Assembly (NCBI RefSeq): GCF_003385955.1
Contig: NZ_QRDW01000003.1
Location: forward strand, 1 to 64,000
Direction: 5' to 3'
Length of the DNA: 64,000 nucleotides
Origin: Aestuariispira insulae
GTDB taxonomy: Bacteria > Pseudomonadota > Alphaproteobacteria > UBA8366 > Aestuariispiraceae
The notes beneath the pieces are model-generated. The model did not search any database. It was not told where the DNA came from and saw only the letters and a list, made by a program, of their open reading frames with translations. Numbering within the stretch: the first letter of the stretch is position 1; the number at the start of each line of letters is the position of its first letter. The translations under genes and the position numbers were made by a program. Of the stretch, positions 1-8,784 are shown piece after piece.

Positions 1-68
1 GATCGGTAAAGTTTCGGCGTTTCGCCATTCTTGTCGTCCTTCTTATCGAGAAGGATACACCTTAGCAG

Positions 69-866
69 ATGGTCCGATTTTCTAGGACCACTTCACCCGG
101 CAGCGGAAAGACCAAAACCGGCCGTCTCTGGGCCTATGTCCGTGACGAGCGACCCTGGAATGGCGAGGCACCTCAAGCGGCCTGGTATCAATATACGACC
201 GATCGCAAAGGACAGTGGCCCGCCCTGCATCTGGCCAACTTCCGGGGCTGGATGCATGCGGACGGCTATGCGGGCTTCAGCGAATTATACCGGCAGGGCA
301 ATATCCAGGAAGTGGCCTGTATGGCCCACGTCAGGCGCAAGTTCTTCGACCTCCATAAATCCCAGGGGTCTGCGGTTGCGGAGGACGCATTGAAACGCAT
401 TGCAGCTCTTTATCAGATCGAGAAAGAGATCCGGACACAGCCGCCGGACAAGCGGCAATCCGCCCGCCAGGAGAAATCGAAACCGCTGTTCGATGACCTA
501 GAGGCATGGCTGAATATCCAACTGACACGGATCTCTGGCAAATCCACTTTGGCCGGTGCGATCCGCTATGCACTTAACCGCATGAAACGGATGCGGCCCT
601 GGCTGGATCACGGCTTCCTTGAACTGGACAACAATACAGCTGAAAGATCCATGAGGGCCATAGCGATCGGCCGCAAAAACTACCTCTTCATGGGATCAGA
701 CCGGGGCGGAAAATCTGCAGCCATTGCTTACACCCTTATCGAAACCGCCAAATTGAACGGTATCGATCCCCAAGCCTGGCTGACCGACGTACTGGCCCGT
801 ATTGCTGATTACAAGATCACGCGGCTCAATGACCTGATGCCCTGGAACTATACTCAGCAAAGCTGA
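69..866 (+). pseudogene. IS66-family transposase, 5'-truncated remnant
   Basis: The 265 residues match the C-terminal half of an IS66 (TnpC) DDE transposase, which normally runs to about 500 residues or more. Visible are GKTKTGRLWAYVRDERPW from residue 13, HADGYAGF at 63-70 (second catalytic Asp), LDNNTAERSMR at 186-196 (catalytic Glu) and the family-type ending ITRLNDLMPWNY. The first catalytic Asp, which should sit just before the GKTKTG motif, is missing: the first 8-10 residues are unrelated and an in-frame TAG lies at 63-65. The helper genes tnpA and tnpB are not in the window, although it begins only 68 bases upstream. The remnant cannot transpose by itself. It abuts a broken Rhs gene, so it marks the breakpoint of an insertion or deletion. 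Family assignment is firm; the junction near position 90 is inferred. Confidence 0.85.
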
Positions 867-873
867 GTATAGT
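847..873. repeat. perfect 12-bp inverted repeat at the end of the IS66 remnant
   Basis: Arms at 847-858 and 862-873 (ACTATACTCAGC and its exact complement) are separated by AAA. The hairpin covers the transposase stop codon at 864-866 and stands a few bases from the point where Rhs coding sequence resumes. It may terminate transcription from the element or be part of its end, but no poly-T tract follows and I cannot match it to a known IS66 terminal repeat. Confidence 0.7.
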
Positions 874-888
874 GGGGGCTGATCCAAA

Positions 889-2304
889 TTGGCAGGCGGC
901 TCGGACCGGACGGTTACGATCCGCCAGACGATCATTGAAAATGGTGAGACCACCCATGTGGCCTATGTGGGCCGCTATTTTGAATCGCGCCTGAATGAAA
1001 CCAAGGGTGAGGAAGAACGCATTCACTATATCCGAGCGGGTGAAGAAAGCCTGGCGCTGCATAAAATCACGGTGAAAGCGGACAGCTCAGTGGAGGCCAA
1101 GACCCTTTGGCAGTCGCTGGACCATATCGGTTCCACCGTGCTGACCACGGATGAAACCGGCCATGTGTCGGAACGCATGTCCTATGATCCCCATGGCAAG
1201 CGCCGGGCCGACGACTGGCAGCCGGACCTGTTGGGTTCGATCCGGAAGTTTGACACGCCGCGCGGCTTCACCGGTCATGAGATGCTCGATAATGTGGGCA
1301 TCATCCATATGAACGGCCGGGTCTATGATCCGACCATCGGGCGCATGTTGAGTTCGGATCCGACGATCCCTGAGCCATTGGTGACACAAAGCTTCAACCG
1401 TTATGCCTATGTCCATAACAATCCGCTTTCTTATACAGATCCGACAGGATTTCGAATTGGTGCAAACTCAAGAGGTGACGGGTTTAATGCAGGTGAGGAG
1501 CCAGGGAGTTATGGTGGAGCTAGAAACTCAAGGAATGATACACCTAAAAAAGATAAATACGAGCGTATGATCGAGGTTCGTAAGAACCTCCCTGCAAATG
1601 TAAACTACAACTATAGTTACAATTGGAACTTTGAGCTTCAAGGTATTATTGTAGGGGATGATCTTATAGATCCCGATGGCAATATCTTTGGTTCAAATGG
1701 TGATCGTAAAGGTAACGTATATGGTGGTGAAAGTGATGGTCGAGTTATATCAGACATCCAACCAACAGATAACCTTTATGCACCGTATACACAGATAGCT
1801 GAGTCAGGACTTGGCTTCTTCGATAAGATATTTGATCGTGTCGGTAACGCGTTGCTGGCAAGATTGATTGCTAAAGGCGCTAAAAGCTACCATCATCGAA
1901 AATTTTTGGAAGAAAACCTAAGAGTTCAAGATCCGAGAAAAGTGGATGAAGCTCTCCGACACTACGAAAATTATAAGATAAATATTGGTGTTGGGACAGT
2001 TCAATTTCAAAAAGCGGATATGAAACACGTTTTGACCAGGCACCATGTTGATTTTTGGGACGGTTCTCCCCCGAACGGAATGAAGCAACCCCAAACCTTT
2101 TTTAGGGAGTTTGTAAAGACTCCCGAACAAGTTGCTCTAATTGCAACACACGTTAGTATGCAGAATAAACAGGCATTTTCAGGCAAGGGTAAAAGGACTG
2201 TTTATGGAGGAGGCGCTACAATTAAAGGCAGCTATTTTGGTAGAGATTATAGTGTAAGTTTTTACAGAGGAAAAATTACTAATGTTACACCTCTACCATA
2301 CTAA
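889..2304 (+). CDS. Rhs core C-terminus with variable toxin-like tip (5'-truncated)
   Basis: Residues 1-188 are the end of an Rhs/YD-repeat core: a YVGRYFE segment, GFTGHEMLDNVGIIHMNGR at 127-145, RVYDPTIGRMLSSDP, and the hallmark end NNPLSYTDPTGF at 177-188. Full Rhs proteins are usually over 1000 residues, so most of the cage is gone. A TGA at 880-882 closes the frame and only a TTG (889) is available as start, so translation is doubtful. After residue 188 (base ~1452) the DNA becomes clearly AT-rich, as expected for the exchanged polymorphic tip. The last 94 residues (378-471) contain HVLTRHH and end in a strand-rich segment. This resembles the His-containing layout of BECR/EndoU-type RNase toxins, but that match is tentative. 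The next gene is placed where immunity genes sit. Rhs identity is firm; the toxin class is not. Confidence 0.8.
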   Translation: MAGGSDRTVTIRQTIIENGETTHVAYVGRYFESRLNETKGEEERIHYIRAGEESLALHKITVKADSSVEAKTLWQSLDHIGSTVLTTDETGHVSERMSYDPHGKRRADDWQPDLLGSIRKFDTPRGFTGHEMLDNVGIIHMNGRVYDPTIGRMLSSDPTIPEPLVTQSFNRYAYVHNNPLSYTDPTGFRIGANSRGDGFNAGEEPGSYGGARNSRNDTPKKDKYERMIEVRKNLPANVNYNYSYNWNFELQGIIVGDDLIDPDGNIFGSNGDRKGNVYGGESDGRVISDIQPTDNLYAPYTQIAESGLGFFDKIFDRVGNALLARLIAKGAKSYHHRKFLEENLRVQDPRKVDEALRHYENYKINIGVGTVQFQKADMKHVLTRHHVDFWDGSPPNGMKQPQTFFREFVKTPEQVALIATHVSMQNKQAFSGKGKRTVYGGGATIKGSYFGRDYSVSFYRGKITNVTPLPY

Positions 2305-2334
2305 GGTTCTTGAATGTGTGCAGAGGAGAGAAAG

Positions 2335-2826
2335 ATGAAAAAGGTATTGGCTTTTTTACTCTTCCTTATTTCTGGCCCATTTATATCAACAGAGGGTAAT
2401 GCAATAGAAGTGAAGTATTATAACAAGGAATCTTTAGAGGTTCTGAACCAACAAAGTATGAACGGCCAAAATTTAGATTTCGCTGACGAAGATGATTTAC
2501 TTCTTGCAACCTATTTTGAAGTAGATCAGTTTGAGCGGTATTCCATCATGCTCCAAGCCTACTCCAAAAAATATCATGAAAATGTTGTGATAGTCTCAGC
2601 TGCGTTCATGACTGACGAGGTTAAGATGGAGTATGAACAATCAAAAAAGATAGATTGGTATCAAAAATCTGATGGTGTCTTTGCATCGCATCCCGTGCAG
2701 GTATTGTTCACGGATGGCTTAATGATGGAATATTTTAAAGCTGACCATGAGAAACTGTTTTTAAGACTGAAGTATATTCATAATGATAGAGTTAATGAGG
2801 TGAAGTTTGAGATAAGTGAAAAATGA
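2335..2826 (+). CDS. small exported protein in immunity-gene position
   Basis: No family recognised. The 163 residues begin with a typical Sec signal peptide (MKKVLAFLLFLISGPFIS, cleavage probably after EGNA near residue 22), followed by an acidic, Tyr- and Lys-rich mature domain of about 140 residues. I chose the ATG at 2335 because GAGGAGAG at 2322-2329 lies about 5 bases upstream; an in-frame ATG at 2314 lacks such a site. The gene starts 30 bases after the Rhs stop, on the same strand and with the same low GC content, so both probably arrived together. Its position suggests the cognate immunity protein. Export would imply that the toxin acts in the periplasm or that protection occurs there, which does not sit easily with an RNase toxin. 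Function is inferred from position only. Confidence 0.6.
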   Translation: MKKVLAFLLFLISGPFISTEGNAIEVKYYNKESLEVLNQQSMNGQNLDFADEDDLLLATYFEVDQFERYSIMLQAYSKKYHENVVIVSAAFMTDEVKMEYEQSKKIDWYQKSDGVFASHPVQVLFTDGLMMEYFKADHEKLFLRLKYIHNDRVNEVKFEISEK

Positions 2827-2933
2827 ACAACAACGTCGAAATCAGGTCCACAATTTGTACAGAGATGGTTATCACCTGACACTCGCCGCCCCAGATGTGC
2901 ACCCAGCGCGGCAGCTATCGCCAGCAGACCTCC

Positions 2934-3602
2934 TCACCGCAGTAAATTATAAAGCACCGGCGCGCCGTTGATCCGGGGTTGGCCGATGAAAGTGGGCCAG
3001 AGGGGGCCGGGGTTGTCTTCGGCCCGGTCCAGCTCCAGGCGGACCAGGCCGGGCAGGGCGATTTTGCGGTCCCAGCTGTCTTGCCAGTCGATGGTGCCGC
3101 CGGTTTCCGATGCGCCTTGAAAGGCGAATTGGCCGCCCGCCAGACCTTCCAGCAATATCCGCGATTCCGATGTAATGGTGTCGGTGCCGCCCGTGCCATC
3201 TGTGCTGCTGCTGGCGGCCTGACCCTGGGCATCGAGCGCGCGCCAGGTCATGGTTAGGGTGTCGCCGGTAATTTGGTAGCGGAATTCGTTGAGCCCGCCC
3301 GCCGATAATTGTTCCGGGTATCTGGTGATGAGGGTCAGGCTGTCCTTGGTGCCGCGGATTCGCCGCTTCAGGGCGGCGCGTTCCTTGACCAGGGGCAGGC
3401 CTGCCAGCTGATTGCGCAGCAGGTTCTGCACAATCACCATATCCTGGGTGGCGCGGCTGCGGGCGCTGCCGCGTTCCCAGGCGGCGGCGGTGAATTGCAG
3501 CCCGCCCAAAAGCGCGCTGGCCAGCAGGCCGACCAGCACCAAAACCACCATCAGCTCGACCAGGGTGAAACCGGTCCGTCTGTTGTTCATACCGCGCTTC
3601 AT
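2934..3602 (-). CDS. gspJ: type II secretion pseudopilin GspJ
   Basis: A minor pseudopilin that would form part of the tip of the type II secretion pseudopilus in the inner membrane and periplasm. The N-terminus has the prepilin peptidase/N-methylation motif GFTLVELMVVLVLVG at residues 11-25, with the conserved Glu five residues after the cleavage Gly, then a hydrophobic helix. The 222-residue length is normal for GspJ. ATG at 3602 overlaps the TGA of the upstream gene (ATGA). gspK, which normally follows, is absent: only ~100 non-coding bases separate this stop from the Rhs-associated gene. With no other gsp genes in view and a damaged neighbour, this is probably a leftover that cannot work unless the rest of the system lies elsewhere. 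Confidence 0.8.
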   Translation of the reverse strand: MKRGMNNRRTGFTLVELMVVLVLVGLLASALLGGLQFTAAAWERGSARSRATQDMVIVQNLLRNQLAGLPLVKERAALKRRIRGTKDSLTLITRYPEQLSAGGLNEFRYQITGDTLTMTWRALDAQGQAASSSTDGTGGTDTITSESRILLEGLAGGQFAFQGASETGGTIDWQDSWDRKIALPGLVRLELDRAEDNPGPLWPTFIGQPRINGAPVLYNLLR

Positions 3603-3961
3603 GGTTTTGTTGCCATTTTAAGCCCGTCCAGCTGCAACGCGCCCTGGTCCCAGCGCACGGTGACCGTGGCCTTGAACAGGATAAACAGGCTGCGCCGCAC
3701 CGCCGGTTCCGGGGTAACGGCGATTTCCACCTCGTAACCGCCGGGCAGCTCTTCCACCCGGTGATAATTTTCCAGCGGATAGAGCGCGCCGATGGCATCC
3801 AGTTTCGATTGCGCGATCAAGGTGGCTTTGCGGTGCCGTTCGGATCGTTCAATGCCCTGAAAGCCGGTGGCAACCCCTTGATACAGTGCGGTCAGGGCCA
3901 ACGCCAGGATGATCTCACCGCCAGTGGCGGAGCCGTCGGGGTGAAAGCGCAGGGCGGCCAC
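3599..3961 (-). pseudogene. gspH-gspI chimera (deletion remnant of two pseudopilin genes)
   Basis: From about residue 16 the protein reads like GspI: ILALALTALYQGVATGFQ continues the hydrophobic helix, followed by a helix ending in AQSKLDAIGA and a strand-rich domain. The obligatory prepilin motif (G-F-T-L-x-E) is missing. In its place residues 3-15 read ALRFHPDGSATGG, which looks like the C-terminal end of GspH (F-x-P-D-G-x-x-x-G-G). The simplest reading is an in-frame deletion that fused the last codons of gspH to gspI inside its first helix. The join lies near 3915-3930, where the palindrome CCGCCAGTGGCGG occurs at 3918-3930. Only a GTG start is available and a stop lies 9 bases upstream. 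Without a cleavage site the product cannot be a working pseudopilin. Confidence 0.7.
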
Positions 3962-4261
3962 AAAACATCATTGAGAACAAGATAATACCTGCCGGATAAC
4001 GCATGACAGACGAGTCGTATAATTGACCGCCTAAATAGTCTTAGGTTTGTTCCCCGTCAGCATCTGTGGGACAAACTAAGCTGATTGCATAACGGAGGAT
4101 TTCTGGTTCATCGTAGAGACCGTAAGGGAACAAACCAAACATCCTCTTTGCATTAGTAACCTGCAGGAGCATGGGCACGTAAAACTGACCCTTTTGTAAC
4201 AATCATGGAAACTCCGGATGATTAACCAACCGGGCAATTCTAGCTATTGTTTCACGAATTG
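3962..4261. other. intergenic remnant region between gsp relics and pheT
   Basis: No recognised gene. It holds a possible 43-codon ORF on the minus strand (4041-4172) and an 11-bp perfect inverted repeat, GGTTTGTTCCC at 4044-4054 with its complement at 4126-4136. It joins the gsp fragment to the pheST operon and is somewhat richer in A+T than the flanking pheT gene. I see no intact insertion-sequence ends. Confidence 0.5.
4041..4172 (-). CDS. possible small ORF of 43 residues, unknown
   Basis: ATG at 4170-4172 reads through to TAA at 4041-4043. The product contains hydrophobic and aromatic runs such as MFGLFPYGLYDEPEILRY followed by an acidic end. The same frame is open for about ten codons upstream of the ATG. 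No convincing ribosome-binding site is visible and no family is recognised. It could be a real small protein, the end of a lost gene, or chance. The 11-bp inverted repeat lies within it. Confidence 0.2.
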   Translation of the reverse strand: MLLQVTNAKRMFGLFPYGLYDEPEILRYAISLVCPTDADGEQT

Positions 4262-4293
4262 AAAAACCCCCGGCCTTTCGACCGAGGGTTTCT
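4262..4293 (-). terminator. rho-independent terminator of the pheST operon
   Basis: On the minus strand an imperfect GC-rich stem (AAACCCTCGGTC pairing with GGCCGGGGGTTT, loop GAAA-like) is followed directly by a run of T. It begins about 20 bases after the pheT stop codon, the expected place. Confidence 0.8.
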
Positions 4294-4315
4294 CATTTCA
4301 GACCTTCGAAGTCAC

Positions 4316-6709
4316 TCAGCTCCGCAACACCCCGCCCGTTGATTTCGCCACATTGGCGACGATCTTGGCGGCGACCGCTTCGATCTCTTCGTCGGTGAGG
4401 GTTTTGGTGGTCGGCTGCAGGGTGACGGTCAGGGCCACGCTCTTCTTGCCTTCCAGCTCTGCGCCCTCATAGACGTCAAACAGGGTGACGTTGCTCACCA
4501 GTTTTTTGTCTGCACCACTGGCGGCCTTGATCAGCTTGTCGGCCGGCACATCGCCATTGACCACGAAGGCAAAGTCCCGGTTGACCGGCATCAGGTTGGA
4601 GATGTCCAGCTTGCCGCGGGCGGCACCTTTGGCTTTCGGCACCGGGATATTATCCATGAAGATCTCGAAGGCACAGGCGCGGCCTTTCAGGCCGAACGCC
4701 TTCATCACCTTCGGGTGCACTTCCCCAAAATAGGCGATCACATTGGGGCCGAGGCGCAAGGAGCCGGAGCGGCCCGGATGATACCAGCTGGGTGCATCCG
4801 CACTGACCTGCAGGTTCGCCGCAGGCGCGCCGATCCCTTCCAGGGCGCCGATCACATCGGCCTTGGCGTCAAAGGCATCAACCGCACGCGGATCCTGCCC
4901 CCAATGGCGCGGACCGGTTTTGCCGGCACGGAGACCGGCGGCGACCATATCCTGGCCCTTCGGGGTCGGGTCCCGGAAAGCAGGCCCCACCTCAAACAGA
5001 GCAACGTCAGAAATGCCACGGTCGGCATTGCGGCTGGCCGCCGCGATCAGGTTCGGCAGGATCGAGGGGCGCATCACATCCAGATCGGCGGAGATCGGGT
5101 TGGCCACTTTCAAATTGGTCGGCACGCCGCCAAACAGTTCCGCATCCTTTTCCGACATGAAGGAGAAGGTTACCGCCTCCATCATGCCGCGCAGGGCCAG
5201 AACCTTCTTGGTCATGGCAACCCGGCGCTGTTTTAAGGAAATGGCCAGCGGCGGCAAGGCCGTACCCCGGTCCATGGAAACCGCCTCAACCTTGTCCAGG
5301 CCATTGATGCGCAGGACCTCTTCCACCAGGCAATGCTCGCCTTCGATATCCGGGCGCCAGGCCGGGACATCGGCGGTGATCAGATCGCCCTCCAGTTTGG
5401 TTTCAAAGCCCAGACGCTGTAGGATGGCTTCGGCGTCTTTGGCCGCCATGTCCAGGCCGCCGCGGGTTTTGATCTTTTCCGCGCGCAACGTCACCTGGCG
5501 CTGCCATTTCGGCTCGGCCCCGGCGAATGTGCGTTTGGAGGCTTCGCCGCCGCACAGCTCCAGGATCAGTTTCAGACCCGCATTAACACCCCAATCGGCA
5601 CCGCGCGCATCAACGCCGCGCTCAAAACGATAGCGCGCATCGGAATTGATGCCGAGCTTGCGCCCGGTCTCGGCGATATTGATCGGATCCCACAGGGCGG
5701 ATTCCAGGAAGACATTGACGGTCTCATCGGTGCAGCCCGAAAGCTCGCCGCCCATGATCCCGGCGATGCTTTCCGGACCGTTTTCGTCCGAAATGGTCAG
5801 CATGCCTTCGTCAAATTCATAGTCCTTGCCGTCCAGCGCCAACAGCTTTTCGCCCTTTTCGGCGAGGCGGATGGTGAGCTTGGACCCCTTGACCTTGTCC
5901 ACATCAAACACATGCAAGGGGCGGCCCAGGTCATAGGTCACATAGTTGGTGATATCAACCAGCGCGGAGATGGGCCGCAGGCCGATGGCGCGCAGGCGGT
6001 CCTGCATCCATTTCGGGCTCGGGCCGTTTTTCACACCCTTGACCATGACACCGCCCACATGCGGGCAGCGATGATCAACGCCAGAGGCAATCTCCCAGGT
6101 GAGCGGGCTCTCGAAGCTGCCCTCAACAACATCCAGCTTGGGCTGCTTCAACGTGCCGAGACCAGCTGCCGCCAGGTCACGGGCCACCCCGTAAACCCCT
6201 AAGCAATCGCCCCGGTTCGGGGTAATGGCAATGTCGATCACCGGATCATTCAGACCGGCATATTCGGCATAGGATACCCCTACCGGCGCATCTTCCGGCA
6301 GGTCGATGATACCGTCATGTTCGTCACTCAGGCCCAGTTCCCGCTCGGAACAGAGCATGCCGTTGGATTCCTGACCGCGGATCACGCCCGCTTTCAGGTC
6401 AACCGCGGTGCCAGGGATATGGGAACCAGACGGCGCAAAGACGCCTTTCAGGCCCTGGCGGGCATTAGGCGCACCGCAAACCACCTGGATCTGCTCGGAA
6501 CCATTGTCGACGATGCAGACACGCAGGCGGTCGGCATCGGGATGCTTCTCAGCACTCACCACATGGCCGATCACGAAGGGTTTCAGGGCTGCGGCCGGAT
6601 CGATCACTTCTTCCAGTTCCAGGCCGATTTCGGTCAGCTTGTCACAAATCTCGGTCAGGCTTGCCTCTGTCTCCAGATGGTCTTTCAGCCAGCTCAGTGT
6701 GAATTTCAT
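4316..6709 (-). CDS. pheT: phenylalanyl-tRNA synthetase beta subunit
   Basis: Forms the alpha2-beta2 cytoplasmic enzyme that charges tRNA-Phe; the beta subunit carries tRNA binding and editing. The start is set at [14 protein letters not shown] (ATG 6707-6709), which is the universal PheT N-terminus; the frame stays open upstream but that part overlaps pheS. At 797 residues it has normal length. Domains in order: N-terminal tRNA-binding fold (about 39-150, with [16 protein letters not shown]), B3/B4 editing domain (about 210-380), B5 domain (about 400-475), catalytic-like core, and the ferredoxin-fold anticodon-binding domain in the last ~95 residues ([12 protein letters not shown] onward). 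The ATG overlaps the pheS stop (ATGA), indicating translational coupling. Confidence 0.97.
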   Translation of the reverse strand: MKFTLSWLKDHLETEASLTEICDKLTEIGLELEEVIDPAAALKPFVIGHVVSAEKHPDADRLRVCIVDNGSEQIQVVCGAPNARQGLKGVFAPSGSHIPGTAVDLKAGVIRGQESNGMLCSERELGLSDEHDGIIDLPEDAPVGVSYAEYAGLNDPVIDIAITPNRGDCLGVYGVARDLAAAGLGTLKQPKLDVVEGSFESPLTWEIASGVDHRCPHVGGVMVKGVKNGPSPKWMQDRLRAIGLRPISALVDITNYVTYDLGRPLHVFDVDKVKGSKLTIRLAEKGEKLLALDGKDYEFDEGMLTISDENGPESIAGIMGGELSGCTDETVNVFLESALWDPINIAETGRKLGINSDARYRFERGVDARGADWGVNAGLKLILELCGGEASKRTFAGAEPKWQRQVTLRAEKIKTRGGLDMAAKDAEAILQRLGFETKLEGDLITADVPAWRPDIEGEHCLVEEVLRINGLDKVEAVSMDRGTALPPLAISLKQRRVAMTKKVLALRGMMEAVTFSFMSEKDAELFGGVPTNLKVANPISADLDVMRPSILPNLIAAASRNADRGISDVALFEVGPAFRDPTPKGQDMVAAGLRAGKTGPRHWGQDPRAVDAFDAKADVIGALEGIGAPAANLQVSADAPSWYHPGRSGSLRLGPNVIAYFGEVHPKVMKAFGLKGRACAFEIFMDNIPVPKAKGAARGKLDISNLMPVNRDFAFVVNGDVPADKLIKAASGADKKLVSNVTLFDVYEGAELEGKKSVALTVTLQPTTKTLTDEEIEAVAAKIVANVAKSTGGVLRS

Positions 6710-7791
6710 GGTCTCAGCCCCCGAATGAGCGATGCCGCTTCCAGCGGCAGGAATCCGTGATGTTTCAGCCAACGCATGTCGGCGTCAAAGAAGGTGCGCA
6801 GATCGGGAATCCCGTATTTCAGCATAGCGATACGCTCGATCCCCATACCAAAGGCAAAGCCCTGATATTCTTCCGGATCCAGGCCGCAGGCCTTGATCAC
6901 ATTGGGATGGACCATGCCAGAACCCAGGATCTCGAGCCAGTCATCGCCCTCGCCGATCTTCAAGGTGCCGTCCTTACGCGAACAGCCGATATCAACCTCG
7001 GCACTGGGCTCGGTGAAGGGGAAATAGCTGGCGCGGAACCGCAACGGCAGGTCTTTCACCTCGAAAAACGCATCAAGGAAATCCTGCAGACAGCCTTTCA
7101 GATGGCCGAAATGGGTGTTTTTGTCGATCACCAATGCCTCCACCTGGGAGAACATCGGCGTATGGGTCATATCGCTGTCAGACCGGTAGGTACGGCCAGG
7201 CGCAATGATCCGGATCGGCGGCTGCTCATTTTGCATGGTGCGGATCTGCACCGTGCTGGTATGGGTTCTGAGCACGCTGTTATAATCGATCTGGCCGTCT
7301 TCGCCCTGTAGATAGAAAGTATCATGCTCCTGGCGGGCGGGATGTTCCGCCGGGATATTGAGCGCGGTGAAATTGTGGAAATCATCCTCGATCTCCGGCC
7401 CGTCAGCGACGGTAAAACCCATCTCGCCGAAAATGGCGACAATCTCGTCCCAGGTCTGGCTGATCGGGTGCAGTCGGCCCATTTCCTCCGGCCGGATGGG
7501 CAGGGAAACGTCAATGCGCTCCGCCTCCAGCTGCTCATTCAAGGCGGCATCCTCAAAGGCCACCTTGCGGGCGTTGATGGCTTCCGCCACTTCGCCTTTC
7601 AACTGGTTCAATTCCTGGCCGCGCTGTTTGCGCGCCTCCGGGTCGAGCCCGCCCAGATTTTTCATCTCGGCCGTGATCCGGCCTTTTTTGCCCAGTGCGG
7701 CAACACGCACCGCATCCAATGCTTCCAGGTTTTCCGCCTTGGAAACATCCTCCAACAGCGCGCCGCGCAATTGGTCGAGTGTATCGGTCAT
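6706..7791 (-). CDS. pheS: phenylalanyl-tRNA synthetase alpha subunit
   Basis: Catalytic subunit that activates phenylalanine and transfers it to tRNA-Phe. The N-terminal ~90 residues form the usual coiled coil. The class II core follows, with [18 protein letters not shown] (motif 2 region) and [20 protein letters not shown] (motif 3, with the ATP-binding Arg). Length of 361 residues is normal. It lies downstream of rplT, separated by 171 bases that contain an attenuator-like hairpin, and overlaps pheT by the ATGA junction. Confidence 0.97.
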   Translation of the reverse strand: MTDTLDQLRGALLEDVSKAENLEALDAVRVAALGKKGRITAEMKNLGGLDPEARKQRGQELNQLKGEVAEAINARKVAFEDAALNEQLEAERIDVSLPIRPEEMGRLHPISQTWDEIVAIFGEMGFTVADGPEIEDDFHNFTALNIPAEHPARQEHDTFYLQGEDGQIDYNSVLRTHTSTVQIRTMQNEQPPIRIIAPGRTYRSDSDMTHTPMFSQVEALVIDKNTHFGHLKGCLQDFLDAFFEVKDLPLRFRASYFPFTEPSAEVDIGCSRKDGTLKIGEGDDWLEILGSGMVHPNVIKACGLDPEEYQGFAFGMGIERIAMLKYGIPDLRTFFDADMRWLKHHGFLPLEAASLIRGLRP

Positions 7792-7885
7792 CCCATCTTC
7801 CCTTATGGCCCGCAGGCCGGTTCACTCGGTTTCGGCACGCCGTGCCGGACGAACCATGTCCATAACACAGATGCCAGAGACAGCA

Positions 7886-7916
7886 AAAGCGGGACCCTTC
7901 CGCAGGGACCCGCTTT
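7886..7916 (-). promoter_or_regulatory. attenuator-like hairpin in the pheS leader
   Basis: Between rplT and pheS, arms at 7886-7897 and 7905-7916 form a 12-bp stem with one mismatch and a 7-base loop. Read on the minus strand it is followed by a short run of four T. The position matches the attenuator that controls pheST in enterobacteria, but I found no convincing Phe-rich leader peptide, so the control mechanism is open. It could also act as a partial terminator that lowers synthetase expression relative to ribosomal proteins. Confidence 0.55.
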
Positions 7917-7962
7917 CGCCAAGAACTCAAAAATAAGTTCGATTAAGTCTTGGTCGTGGGCC

Positions 7963-8319
7963 TTAGCCCAGAGCGGCCTGCGCCTGTTCAACCAAGGACT
8001 TAAACGCTGCCGGTTCATGAACAGCGATGTCGGCCAGAACCTTGCGGTCCAGCTCGATGCCGGCTTTGGCCAGGCCGTTCATGAAGACAGAATAGGTAAC
8101 GCCGTGGGTGCGGGCCGCAGCGTTGATACGCTGGATCCACAGAGCCCGGAACTGCCGCTTGCGGACTTTCCGGTCGCGATATGCGTATTGACCGGCTTTT
8201 TCAACCGCCTGCTTGGCAATACGGATGGTGTTCTTGCGACGGCCACGATAGCCTTTCGCCTGTTTCAAAACGTCTTTGTGACGAGCGTGGGCGGTAACGC
8301 CCCGTTTTACGCGTGCCAT
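7963..8319 (-). CDS. rplT: 50S ribosomal protein L20
   Basis: Early-assembly protein of the large ribosomal subunit. The 118-residue basic protein begins [19 protein letters not shown] and contains the family-typical [20 protein letters not shown] and [21 protein letters not shown] (in parts), with normal length. It follows rpmI by 43 bases and precedes pheST, the common rpmI-rplT-pheST order. Confidence 0.98.
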   Translation of the reverse strand: MARVKRGVTAHARHKDVLKQAKGYRGRRKNTIRIAKQAVEKAGQYAYRDRKVRKRQFRALWIQRINAAARTHGVTYSVFMNGLAKAGIELDRKVLADIAVHEPAAFKSLVEQAQAALG

Positions 8320-8362
8320 GATAGTAACTCCTAAAAACTAAATCGCTATGTCCAGAGCGCTA

Positions 8363-8560
8363 TCAGGCGCGCAGGAAGTTCCGCTTGATGATGCGAGCAT
8401 CCGCATCGCACATGATCTGGCTGCCACGGTTCTGGCGCTTCATCTGCTGCGGGCGTTTGGAGGTACCATGGCGCAGGCAGGCGCTGTAGAAACGCACTTT
8501 GCCTTTGGCCGTCAGTTTGAACCGCTTCTTAGCGGAGCTTTTCGTCTTCAGCTTGGGCAT
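8363..8560 (-). CDS. rpmI: 50S ribosomal protein L35
   Basis: Small basic protein of the large subunit. The 65 residues begin [20 protein letters not shown], the family signature, and end with the usual [11 protein letters not shown]-type tail. It is the first gene of the operon; infC, which precedes it in many bacteria, is not adjacent here. Confidence 0.98.
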   Translation of the reverse strand: MPKLKTKSSAKKRFKLTAKGKVRFYSACLRHGTSKRPQQMKRQNRGSQIMCDADARIIKRNFLRA

Positions 8561-8654
8561 TTTTCACATCCTTAAACTTAAGATTTCACATACAGCGGCA
8601 AGGCATACCCTTTGATGGGCCTTTGCGGCCCGCCCGGCGCGCCATAGCATATCC

Positions 8655-8717
8655 CCCGACGCACGAGGAGTCGGGATCAAGCTGGCGGGTTATACGCGGG
8701 CCGATCCGGGAACACAA
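8655..8717 (-). promoter_or_regulatory. promoter and leader hairpin of rpmI-rplT
   Basis: On the minus strand TTGTGT (8712-8717) and TATAAC (8689-8694) are separated by exactly 17 bases, a good sigma-70-type promoter. The predicted transcript would have a leader of about 120 bases. Soon after the start a hairpin can form from CCCGAC (8655-8660) and GTCGGG (8670-8675). A structured leader would fit the autoregulation by L20 known in other bacteria, but no L20-binding motif was verified. Confidence 0.55.
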
Positions 8718-8784
8718 GGGAAAAGCGACTCGGCCCCTTTTGCGTACAGATTAACGCGACAGCCTCCCGTCGCAGGCATTGAAA

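Noticed and set aside
6710-6772. Longer N-terminus of PheT (21 extra residues)
   Set aside because: The extra part overlaps pheS coding sequence and lacks the PheT family N-terminus, which begins at MKFTLSWL.
7803-8018. Frame across the rplT-pheS gap containing IFEFLAKAG as a Phe leader peptide
   Set aside because: It has only two Phe codons near the hairpin, starts inside rplT, and has no stop before the hairpin, so it does not fit an attenuation leader.
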